Positions 49,931-59,100 of a stretch of DNA of 64,000 bases are shown piece by piece. This DNA comes from JBCCFW01 sp039029535 (lineage in GTDB: Bacteria > Acidobacteriota > JBCCFW01). The position numbers and the translations under genes were made by a program. Position 1 is the first letter of the stretch. The number at the start of each line of letters is the position of its first letter. The stretch is from NCBI GenBank assembly GCA_039029535.1, contig JBCCFW010000012.1, positions 1 through 64,000 on the forward strand, given 5' to 3'. Below the pieces are notes generated by a model. That model saw only the letters and a list, made by a program, of their open reading frames with translations, did not search any database and was not told the origin of the DNA.

Positions 49931-51664
49931 ATGACCGCCCTTCTTCGTTCGGGCTCAATCGCCCTCACTCTCTCCCTCTGTCTTTCGTTCACCTTCGTCG
50001 CCGGCGTCGCCGGAGCTCAGCGTCCAGGCGCATCAGATGACGACCGTCGTGTTCCCATCGAGGAAGACGAGCTCAAGCCGGTTCCCGTGCCCGGTGCTGC
50101 TGCCGACCTGATCTGCGGTGGTGCGAACTGGTCGCTGCGTGATGCCGGGGGTGGTTCCACCGCAGCGACGTCGGGTTCTTGTGGCGGGACGAATCAGTTC
50201 GTGGTGGTCGATGCCTCCCTCGGCGGTTTCCTCGATGCTTTCGACAATGCGTACCACGTCTTCGTCGACGGAATCGGCTACGAGCCGCCATCGACCAGCA
50301 ACACTGCCTGCACCTACGACTGTGAGATGCAGGTGCTCTCCGATCTCGGCGTGACGGTCAGCGCCACCGCGTCGAGCACCCATGCGGTGCTCCGCTTGCT
50401 CTACCGCTTCTCGAACACGACCGGCGCAGACATCGACGCAACGGTCGAGATTCCCCGCAACTGGGGTTCGGACATCACGACCACGATCGCCGCGACCTCA
50501 TCGGGGGACACCACGCTCGACCTCGACGACCGCTGGATCGTGACCCACGACCTGCTGGGACCCGGTGACGTCATCAACATCAGCGTGGCCGTCGGTCCCG
50601 GCTCGCCCATGGTCATGCCTTCAGTGAGCACTCCATCGGTCTTCACCTGCGTCGGTGAGGAAGGTTGGAACACGAGCTTCGACATCGAGGTGCCGGCCGG
50701 CGAGAGTCGTTCGCTCCTCCTCTTCCACGGCCTCGGCGACCTCACTGGCGGCAACGCGATCCCGGATGCCGTCGCGGCTGCAGCGGGATTCGATGACATC
50801 GAGCTCTTCGGCGACCTGCTCTCCGGTCTCACCGATGCGGATCTCGCCGAGGTCTTGAACTGGAGCTTCCCGTCCACCGCCGACCTCGAACCCGTGCAGG
50901 CTGCCATCGATGCCGTCGAGAGCAAGCTCGACGCCAGTCTCGACGTCGACGTCTCGACACGAGCCAGCCAGGTCAGCGTGGACTCCGTCGAGGCGAAGCT
51001 CGATGTCGGTCTCGACGTGGCCGTTTCGACGAGGGCTTCCCAGCTCTCGATCGACCAGCTCCAGATGGGCATCGACGCCCTCGAAGTCAAGAGCGACCTC
51101 GCACCCTGCGAGACCTTCGACCTGTTGTTCCCGCTCTTCCCCAACTACCCCGTGCTGCCGATCGATCACCCCTGCACTCCGCCGAGCTGTGACTCGAACG
51201 GCTTCGAGGGGCTGACGCCGGGGTCGGTGGTGACGACGGAGTTCCCGGGCATCATCGTCAGCGGCAGCTCCGACGTCGTCGTCTTCGACAGCGCCGACCC
51301 GACTTGCAATGACGACGACCTCCGCACTCCCACGGGAGTGGACGGCAACGTTCTTGCCAAGGGCCACGTGCTGGTCCTTCAGGAGCCCGAGAGCAGCTGT
51401 TGGCCCAACGATGCGGAGGACGGCGGGCTCATCCGCTTCGACCTCGACTCGCCGACCCGCGCGTGGTGGATCGGGGTGCTCGATGTCGAGGAGTCGGGCT
51501 CGCTGGTCCGAGTCCTCGACGATCACGGTGTCCTGGCCGAGGTCGCCATCACGCCGACGCCCGGAGGTGGCTGGACGCCCGTGCTCATCGACGTGCCTGG
51601 TGTCACGGCCATCGAAGTGTCGCTCGCAGGCTCGGGTGCGATCACCGACTTGGTCTGTCGGTAG
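49931..51664 (+). CDS. secreted beta-rich protein with coiled-coil repeats and a C-terminal module shared with the 44409 gene
   Basis: A 577-residue product from ATG 49931; this start gives a good signal peptide (LTLSLCLSFTFVAGVAGAQ), while the in-frame ATG at 49826 would add 35 unlikely residues. The N-terminal part is beta-rich with Cys pairs (ADLICGGANW, GSCGGTN). The middle has short near-identical repeats of about 26 residues (VESKLDASLDVDVSTRASQV, VEAKLDVGLDVAVSTRASQL). The last ~165 residues (FEGLTPGSVVTTEFPGIIVS ... WIGVLDVEESGSLVRVLDD ... VSLAGSGAITDLVC) match the domain in the beta-helix protein. Function unknown. It converges on the helicase gene, 78 bp away. Confidence 0.75.
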   Translation: MTALLRSGSIALTLSLCLSFTFVAGVAGAQRPGASDDDRRVPIEEDELKPVPVPGAAADLICGGANWSLRDAGGGSTAATSGSCGGTNQFVVVDASLGGFLDAFDNAYHVFVDGIGYEPPSTSNTACTYDCEMQVLSDLGVTVSATASSTHAVLRLLYRFSNTTGADIDATVEIPRNWGSDITTTIAATSSGDTTLDLDDRWIVTHDLLGPGDVINISVAVGPGSPMVMPSVSTPSVFTCVGEEGWNTSFDIEVPAGESRSLLLFHGLGDLTGGNAIPDAVAAAAGFDDIELFGDLLSGLTDADLAEVLNWSFPSTADLEPVQAAIDAVESKLDASLDVDVSTRASQVSVDSVEAKLDVGLDVAVSTRASQLSIDQLQMGIDALEVKSDLAPCETFDLLFPLFPNYPVLPIDHPCTPPSCDSNGFEGLTPGSVVTTEFPGIIVSGSSDVVVFDSADPTCNDDDLRTPTGVDGNVLAKGHVLVLQEPESSCWPNDAEDGGLIRFDLDSPTRAWWIGVLDVEESGSLVRVLDDHGVLAEVAITPTPGGGWTPVLIDVPGVTAIEVSLAGSGAITDLVCR

Positions 51665-51742
51665 TGGCTTATGTTCTCTTCTTCGTCAGTGCTCCACCTC
51701 GGTGCTTTTCGAGGTTCAGGCTCGGCCGGGCTCGTGAGGCGG

Positions 51743-54073
51743 CTACTTCTGCTGCTGGTCGGAGCTGATGCGGCCAGCCTTGAGTGACTGCGAGAGGAGC
51801 CTCGAGGGCTTTCCGGAAGCCGTGAGCAGGAACGTGAGCGTCTCCTTCGCGCGGGTCACCGAGACGTAGAGCTCTCTCAGGGATTGCTGGTCCAGTATCG
51901 CCTGGAATTGAGAGCTTCCCGACACGCTTGCGGGGAAGAGCCCTTCTTCGCAGCCCACGATCACGACGCCGTCGAACTCCAAGCCGCCGACGCTCGCAGG
52001 TGATCCGAGGACGACGTGTGGGTGCTTGGGGAGGTTGGCCGAGCGATCTTCCAGGACGATGACGTTCGTTCCCGAAGAGGCTTCCTTGACCTGCTCGAAC
52101 ATGTCCGTCGTGAGCGCGATGATGCCGACCCGCCGATGGTTCTTTTGTCGCAGAGCTCTTGCCGCGCGAAGCGCTCCCTTGCCGACTCGACCCTCGACGG
52201 CGCGCTGTAGCGTCGGGTGCCCGTCGGAGGAGTCTGGCTGGGCTGCCGCCTCCAGGTCCTTGAGGAAGGGGCGAAAGTCGTCGTCGAAGACGTCTGTCGT
52301 TTGGAGAACGATGTCGACGGCAACACGAGTGATGGCGGGTGAGCATCGGTGCATCTCGTGCACCTCGACGTTGTTCGTGGCTCCAACGCCGAGCAGGCCG
52401 AGGGCCTGCTCGTTTGCCCCGGCCAGCTCTTGCGCGTTGTCGAAAGCCAAGACCATGGGGTGGGGTGGGGCGGGGTCTCGGCAGAGGTACTGAAAGAGCA
52501 GCTTCTCCGTCGTGGAGTAGAGCTGGGCCTCGTCGATCAGGAGCAGGTCATGGCCTCGCTCCTTTCGCGCGAGACGCCAGGCGCGAGTGCCGAGGATGTC
52601 CAACAACGTGAGCGCCACGTCGTCGTTGTCGAGCAAGCCGTCGAGGTGCAGGACCTGGTGATCGTAGGCGTGGTAGACCCTCATGATGAGCTCGCGCTCG
52701 GTCTCGTTCAGGGCTCCGTGGAGCCTCGAGTAGGGTCGTTCCGCCAGGACGTAGGCATCGTCTTCCTGGCCTCTGAGCTGTGCCTTGATGACGTACCCGA
52801 TATCGTGCACGACCGCTGCACTCAGTGCGTCGAGCACCGTCTCGCTCTCGAGCGCCGAGCGGATGAGGGGGTGTGCAGCCAGGCCTTCTATCTCGGGCTT
52901 GTCGTGCAGGTCCTGAACCTCCTTCCGCAGGAGCTCCTTCACCAGCTCGAACTGGTAGGCCTTCGAGGTCTCGTTGTCGCGGTCGAGCAAGTTCTTGGTG
53001 TCGATGGACTGGAACTGCTCGGCGAGGTCGTTGATGGTGGCGACCGTCACGATCGAATCGACCAGCTCGAACGTCTCGTCGTTTCCCGCCAGCCGCTCCA
53101 ACCGTGCGGTCACGTTGTCGCGAGCGCTCAGGTTGTGGGCGAGGTAGAGGACGGAGCGGTACTTCTTGCCGTCGTCTTCGCTCGACTGAAGGGCGGCGTC
53201 GACTGCCAGGAGCTGCATCAACAGCGACTTGCCGCAGCCGGCGGGGCCATGGACGCGGACCGGCGAGGTTCCGATCTTCGCCATCGAGAGAACTTGCTGC
53301 TGGGCCGCCGTCAGGGGGCCGTCGGGGCCGATACACTGCTCGAACGTCAAGTCCTCCATCGGGCTGACCGTTCCGGGTAGCTCGGCGACCAAGGTCTTCT
53401 CGGGGCCGGTCTTGGCCTCGTCGACCGGTCCCTCCAGCTCGCGCAGCGCCGACCAAGAATCGTCGTCGGTGAGCTCGCCTGCCGGGGCCTGGCGAGCCTT
53501 CCTGGCGTCGATGAGAAGCTTCCGGAACGTGTTGCGATCGGCTTCCAGGCGCTTGAGCAGCGCCATCGCCTGGTTGGCCGCGTTGTCGGCCGGGTCGGCC
53601 CAGGGGCCGACGAAGCCGAGCAGGCGAAGTTGGGCTTCTCCTTCTCCGATTCGCTGGTCCAGCCATCCCATGGAGTTGCGCCATTGGTTCGCGCCCACGC
53701 CGGCAAAGCAGGTGTAGCGCCCTCCGTCGTAGGGCTTTGCCGCGAACATGTGCGGGATGTTGAGGTTTCGGAAGCGCAGGTGCGACACGCGGACCATGCG
53801 GTCGAGCGCGCTCGGCAGCGCTTCGAGATTGGAGAGGAAGCCCATCTCGCCATCCAGGCGAACGAGCAGCCAATCGACCTCGGTCGCCGCCGATGCGAAG
53901 TCGCGATGCCAGAAGACCGTGAGCTGCTCGCTACTCCGCACGCGGAGTGCGCCGACGTTCCATTGACCGCTTGCCGGCGTGCCGGCGCTCAGGTCCTTGG
54001 CCAGCGCCTTGACGTAGCGCAGGCTGGTCGACAGCCAGTCGATAGTCTGTCGTGGGATGCACAGGGCTCTCAT
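51743..54073 (-). CDS. SF1 (UvrD/Rep-like) helicase with a long unassigned N-terminal domain
   Basis: A 776-residue product from ATG 54073. Residues 1-~250 match no family I know. The helicase core has Walker A GPAGCGKS (276-283), Walker B LLLIDEAQ (Asp514-Glu515), a motif III-like VLAFDNAQELAG, and motif VI LYVSVTRAKETL near the end, so it is an ATP-dependent UvrD-type motor that probably moves on single-stranded DNA. It lies 16 bp downstream of the 54090 gene, and the two form a two-gene unit. Helicases with unusual N-termini paired with an unknown partner are frequent in anti-phage modules, so a defence role is plausible but unproven. Confidence 0.85.
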   Translation of the reverse strand: MRALCIPRQTIDWLSTSLRYVKALAKDLSAGTPASGQWNVGALRVRSSEQLTVFWHRDFASAATEVDWLLVRLDGEMGFLSNLEALPSALDRMVRVSHLRFRNLNIPHMFAAKPYDGGRYTCFAGVGANQWRNSMGWLDQRIGEGEAQLRLLGFVGPWADPADNAANQAMALLKRLEADRNTFRKLLIDARKARQAPAGELTDDDSWSALRELEGPVDEAKTGPEKTLVAELPGTVSPMEDLTFEQCIGPDGPLTAAQQQVLSMAKIGTSPVRVHGPAGCGKSLLMQLLAVDAALQSSEDDGKKYRSVLYLAHNLSARDNVTARLERLAGNDETFELVDSIVTVATINDLAEQFQSIDTKNLLDRDNETSKAYQFELVKELLRKEVQDLHDKPEIEGLAAHPLIRSALESETVLDALSAAVVHDIGYVIKAQLRGQEDDAYVLAERPYSRLHGALNETERELIMRVYHAYDHQVLHLDGLLDNDDVALTLLDILGTRAWRLARKERGHDLLLIDEAQLYSTTEKLLFQYLCRDPAPPHPMVLAFDNAQELAGANEQALGLLGVGATNNVEVHEMHRCSPAITRVAVDIVLQTTDVFDDDFRPFLKDLEAAAQPDSSDGHPTLQRAVEGRVGKGALRAARALRQKNHRRVGIIALTTDMFEQVKEASSGTNVIVLEDRSANLPKHPHVVLGSPASVGGLEFDGVVIVGCEEGLFPASVSGSSQFQAILDQQSLRELYVSVTRAKETLTFLLTASGKPSRLLSQSLKAGRISSDQQQK

Positions 54074-54089
54074 TTCGTCTGACTCCCTC

Positions 54090-54962
54090 TCATGGGCTGT
54101 TCCCGATGTGAGCTCTCAGCTGCTCGACCGAGCTGCCATCGAGGTCGGGTGACCCGATGCGAACGTACAGGGAAGCGAAGCGTGTTGCCAGGTCGGCCAT
54201 GAAGTCCGAGCGTAGTCTCTGGCAACGCAGGGGAGGCGTGGTCAGCGCGCCGGCGAGTGGTTCGGCGAGGCCATCGACCAACTCGGACCACTCTCGCGGC
54301 TGCTCGCCGTCGTTGCCGTCGATGTCTTCCGCGAGCGCGAGGCACTCGTAGGGGACGGTGATGGGGTAACGAAAGAGTGCGACGGAGGGCTTCTCGAAGG
54401 CCTTGAGCTCGCTGGAAGGCGTCGGGAGGAAGTGGGTGTCGGTATTGAGGCTGCCATTGGTGATGGCGGAGTCGAGGGTGGCCTTGGCGTCCTTGCTGGG
54501 GAGCGCGTCGAGGAAGGCTTGGCCGGCCTCCTCTGTGTCACCTTGGCTGACGGCCCTGATGTATCGCTGAAAGCCATCGAGGCGAGGGCGGAGGCCGTTG
54601 TTCTTGTCCAGGCTGCCAAGGGCAGTGGCCGCGGCCTCGATCAGCTCGTCGTCACGACTGGGGAGCCCCTTGCCGCCCGGCCGCTGGAGCTGGCCCTTGA
54701 GCGAGTTGATGAGTCTCCTACGGCAGTCTCGAGTGCACAGGTACTCGCCGATGCTGACTATGGGTAGGTAGGTGGCGGTGGGGGTCTTCGACTGGGCCAA
54801 GTCGCAGGCCGGCGTGATGATGATTCCGCTGGCTCGTTCTTGTGGGAGCAGTCCGAAGGTCGGGAGTCCACTGTAGATGTCGCCAGAGGAGACCTTTCCG
54901 ATTGGGAAGTGCTTGTAGAACATCTCGGAGAGGCGATGAGCCTCTGCGTTCTTCATCTGCAT
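54090..54962 (-). CDS. unknown partner protein of the SF1 helicase
   Basis: A 290-residue product from ATG 54962 (AGGA 6 nt upstream). The clearest stretch is ASGIIITPACDLAQSKTPTA near residue 45, a pattern seen in uncharacterised proteins encoded beside helicases and nucleases. CTRDCRRRL (residues ~76-84) adds two more Cys. No membrane segment, signal or nucleotide-binding motif is visible. Gap to the helicase is 16 bp, so they are co-transcribed. The family is unrecognised; Cys and Asp in the PACD motif could be catalytic or metal-binding. Confidence 0.65.
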   Translation of the reverse strand: MQMKNAEAHRLSEMFYKHFPIGKVSSGDIYSGLPTFGLLPQERASGIIITPACDLAQSKTPTATYLPIVSIGEYLCTRDCRRRLINSLKGQLQRPGGKGLPSRDDELIEAAATALGSLDKNNGLRPRLDGFQRYIRAVSQGDTEEAGQAFLDALPSKDAKATLDSAITNGSLNTDTHFLPTPSSELKAFEKPSVALFRYPITVPYECLALAEDIDGNDGEQPREWSELVDGLAEPLAGALTTPPLRCQRLRSDFMADLATRFASLYVRIGSPDLDGSSVEQLRAHIGNSP

Positions 54963-55318
54963 TGCTCGTCCTGCTTGGTTCCTCGGGGCCCTAGCTCATG
55001 CACTTGGCTCCAGGGGGCGAATCTTAGCCCAGGCTCGGAGTGGCGGCTCGTCCGGGAATGGCGTGGAGTGCACTCTTGCCGACAAGGCTGGCGAGTCGTT
55101 GGGCCGGTCGACCGTTGCGAGCCTCGCGTCTCGGTGCCTGACCCTTGGAGGCCAGGTCCCGGGTGCTCGCCAAGGCCACTGTCCTCCTGGTGACGAGTGA
55201 TGTCCGGGGTACGGGCCGCCTCGTCCTCGCGGTCGAGAATCCAACGGAACGAGTGACCCCTTTCCCCTTCAGCCATCACCCCCTCCAGTGCCATGATTCC
55301 GTCCCCAGGGGACGTGTC
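54963..55318. other. intergenic region between the helicase module and the HTH/coiled-coil gene
   Basis: Divergent promoters must lie here. The frame of the downstream gene is open back to 55145, but the 58 codons before ATG 55319 lack a ribosome site and look non-coding. No repeat, RNA gene or clear promoter was recognised. Confidence 0.5.
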
Positions 55319-55975
55319 ATGGACCTCACTCGCCGCATCGATCTCGAGGAAGCCTCCAAGCTCGCCGGACGGACCATCCGCACGCTGCGCAAGCACGTGA
55401 AGGACGGTCGGCTGGAGGTGGCCGACGACAGCGATCCCGGCGACCCCGTGCTCACCGTCGGCGCTCTCGCCTCCGCCGGCCTCCTCCGCGACGCCAAGGT
55501 CCTCAACCCGCCGGCCATCACTCCCGCCACCCCGGTCGTCGCCTTCGACGAGCTGAGCGAGATGCTCCAGAACCTCGCCGAGGAACGGGAGCGCGCCACC
55601 GCTGCCGCCGCGGAGAGGGTGGAGGGCCTCTACCGTGAGGTCGTCGACGACCAGAAGACCCGCATCGGCCGGCTCGAGGACGAGAACCGCGAGCTGACCA
55701 ACCAGCTCCACGAGGCCCTGCGGCGCGTGCCCAAGCTCCTCGAGCTGGAGGCCGTCGAGGCCGCCGCCAGCGAGGCCGAGAAGGATCGGGCCGAAGCCGA
55801 GCGCACGGCTACCGACGCCAAGGTCATCGCCGAGCGTGAGTCCCGCCGGGCCGATGACCTCAGCCACCAGCTCGGCCGCGCCGAGGAGCGGATCGGGGAG
55901 CTCGAGCAGAAGGTCGAGAAGCTCCGGAAGCGGGGCCTCTGGGACCGCATGGTCGACCGCGAGCCCCGGGCCTGA
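55319..55975 (+). CDS. MerR-like HTH protein with a long C-terminal coiled coil
   Basis: A 218-residue product from ATG 55319 (GGGGA 8 nt upstream). Residues ~8-60 look like a helix-turn-helix of the MerR/excisionase type (IDLEEASKLAGRTIRTLRKH, then VKDGRLEVADD), read as a winged HTH that recognises one DNA site. Residues ~85-205 are a continuous charged coiled coil (LQNLAEERERATAAAAERVE ... GRAEERIGELEQKVEKLRKR). Similar layouts occur in KfrA-like and other nucleoid or plasmid-associated DNA-binding proteins. Target unknown; it stands alone on its strand next to the helicase pair. Confidence 0.7.
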   Translation: MDLTRRIDLEEASKLAGRTIRTLRKHVKDGRLEVADDSDPGDPVLTVGALASAGLLRDAKVLNPPAITPATPVVAFDELSEMLQNLAEERERATAAAAERVEGLYREVVDDQKTRIGRLEDENRELTNQLHEALRRVPKLLELEAVEAAASEAEKDRAEAERTATDAKVIAERESRRADDLSHQLGRAEERIGELEQKVEKLRKRGLWDRMVDREPRA

Positions 55976-56119
55976 GTCATCTCGCCCCGTGTCGTGGACG
56001 CTTCATGCCACCCGGGCATGGGAGAACACGACCGTCTTGAAGTGAGTCGGTGGACCAGCCCACCTTCTCCCTAGACTTGCAGTCCGCTCCCGCGCTCGCC
56101 CACCTCGGAGACGTCACCC

Positions 56120-59100
56120 GTGGCTCGTCCGGCTCCGCTTCGCTCCCACTGCGTCCGCTCCCTCCTCCTCGGCCTCGTGGTGCTCGCCCCGACGGCGCTG
56201 GCCATCCAGCCCGCCGGCGATCTCACGCCCGCCGATCCCGCACCCGGACCACCACCTTTCCTGATCCACCAAGTCGACACCGCCGTGTCTCAGGCCTGGA
56301 TGGAGAGCGACGAGGCCTGGAAGGGGCTCGTCGAGGATCTGGGCGGCACCTGGCAAGCGCGGCTCGACCAGCGCACCGGTCGACCGGCTTCGATCATGGG
56401 CTCCGGTCAGCCCTGGCTCCCGGGCCTCGGCAACGACCTGACCTGGGAGGCCCTCGGCTTCCAGCGTGAGCCTGGCGCGGCCAAGCAGCTCACCGTCGTG
56501 GAGACGCGAGCCCGCGAGCTGCTCGACCGTCACCCCGGTCTCTTCGACCTGGCCGCCGCCGGTGCCGACGTGGTGCGCGACGACGAGCGCTCGGTCGTGC
56601 TCGACGACGGTCGCATCGTCTCCCTCCGTCTCCGCGTCGAGCGCGACGGCCTGCCCGTCGACGACAGCTGGCTCGAGTTCCGCCTGAGCCACGGCAACCT
56701 GGTCCAGCTCGCCAGCTCTCACCTCTCCGACAACCTCGCGGTCGCTCCGACCACCGTGACCTTCGGTCAGGAAGAAGCTCATGAGCGCTTCCTCACCGAG
56801 CTGGCCGAGTCGCTTCAGGTGAAGCGTGACGAGCTCAAGATCCGACTCGAGCATCGCGAGCCTCGACTGTCCCTGCGACCCTGGGCCGGTCCCTCCGGCA
56901 AGGGCGAGCTCGGCTATCGACTGACCTGGCGCTTCGGCGTGCGTCTCCAGGGCGAGCACCCGTCCTGGATGGGCTGGGTCGACGCGGTCACCGGCGCCGT
57001 CTTCGTCCTCCACGACGAGAACACCTATCAGTGCTCCGCGCCGGCCACTCCCCGCGGTCGCGTGGTGGGCGGCGTCTTCGTCGGTCCCATCGAGGAGGTT
57101 CCCGAGGTCGTCCGCGGCATGCCCTTCGCTCGCGTCGTGAACGGCGCCACCGTCGAGGCCGACCCCAACGGGAGCTACGACTACACCCCGGGTCAGCCGG
57201 CGACGACCGAGCTCGACGGTCGCTACTTCTCGATGAACTGCGTGGGCTGCACGAACCCCACGAACCCCAACGTCACGAACCCGACGAGCGGCACGCTCGA
57301 CCTCGGCTTCGGCGGCGCGGACGAGGTCGGCAACGGCTTCTCGACCCCGGCCGACCGCAACTGCTTCTTCCACCTTCAGCGCGTGCGGCTGCTGGCCGGC
57401 AAGCACCTCGACGGCGCGAGCACGATGGGCTACGTCGATCTCGACATCCCCAGCAACGTGAACATCGCGGACTCGTGCAACGCCTTCTACACGCCCGGCA
57501 CGCCCACGGTGAACTTCTTCCGCTCCAACGCCACCTGCAACAACACCGGCCTGATCGCCGACGTCATGCAGCACGAGTGGGGCCACGGTCTCGACGAGCA
57601 CACCGGCTGGGCCGGTGACGGCGCCCGTGGTGAGGGCGTCTCGGACATTTGCGGCTGGCTCTCCACTCAGGACTCCGCCCTGGCGCGCTACTTCTTCGTC
57701 GGCAATGGCAACGGTCTCCGCGAAGCGGACGAGGACATCGCCGGTCTCATCACCGTGTCCAACATCGACATGTTCTGCGGCGGCGGTCCCGGACCTCTCG
57801 GCTACGGCGTGCACTGCGAGGGTCAGATCATCTCCCAGACCTTCTGGCGGATGACCCGCCTCCTGCGTCAGGCCGCGGTGGACGCCGGGGGAACCGAGGC
57901 TGCTGGTTGGCAGCAGGCCGAGCGACTGTTCTTCCTCTCGATGCCGCTCTCCAACACTTACCTGCCCGATCAGCCCGGCTCGACCTACGACGCCGTGGTC
58001 CTCGTCGACGACGACGACGGCGACCTGACCAACGGCACGCCCAACGGCGAGTGGATCGACGACGCCTTCCTCGCGCACGAGATCGCCAGCACGCCGCAGG
58101 CCGGTGACTCCGCCGACTGCACGCCGCCGGCGTCGCCGATGATCACCCTGACGCCGCTCGAGCACCCCGGCAGCGGGCTCGACCAGGTGCAGGTCACCTG
58201 GACGCCGGTTGCCGGCGCGACGGAGTACGCCGTCTACCGCAACGACGACGACACGGGCGCCGGCGCCGACATCCCCCTGGCCACGGTGCTGCCGCCGACC
58301 ACGACGGTCTTCGACGACAACGTCCTCGACGGGGAGACCTATCGCTACCGTGTCTCGGTCTTCACCGCCGACGGCTGCTTCAACATCGACGAGAACCAGG
58401 AGGAGATCACCATCGGTCAGCGAGCGCGCTTCGCCCTCGACGGCTGGGTGATCGACGACTTCGAGTTCGGCAACGCCAACGGTCAGCCCGACGTCGGCGA
58501 GCGCTTCCGCATCCCGCTCTCCGTCCTCAACGAGAGCGGCTTCGACGTGACGAACGTCCAGGTCGACCTCAGCTCGACGACGCCGGGCGTGAACGTGCTC
58601 ATCAGCGGTCAGACCCTCGGTGACATGACCGCGGACGAGGTTCGGATGACCGCCGCCCCGCACCTCCTCGTCGAGATCGATGCCGGCTTCACCTGCGACG
58701 ACCCTCTCGGGCTTGAGGTCTCCGTCGAGGCGACCGAGGGCTGCTGGGCGACCGACCTCGGCCTCACCGCCGGCTGCGCCGTGCCCGATCCGCGTCCGCG
58801 GTTGGTCTACGAGGACGTCATCGTCGGTGACAGCCCGGCCTTCGGCGGCAGCGGCAACGCCGACGGCATCGTCGATCCCGGCGAGATCATCCGCCTGCCC
58901 GTCGACCTCACCAACGTCGGCAACCGGGGCGCCACCGCCGTGCGTGGCTCCATGCGGCTGACCGGTGGCCCTCCGGGCACGCGCGTCGGCGACCCCACCG
59001 ACACCTGGGCCAACATCGCGGTCGGTGCCACCGAGCGCACCGGGCTCGACACCCCGCCGCACTTCGCGCTGGTCGTGCCCGACGACGCACCCTGCGGCTC

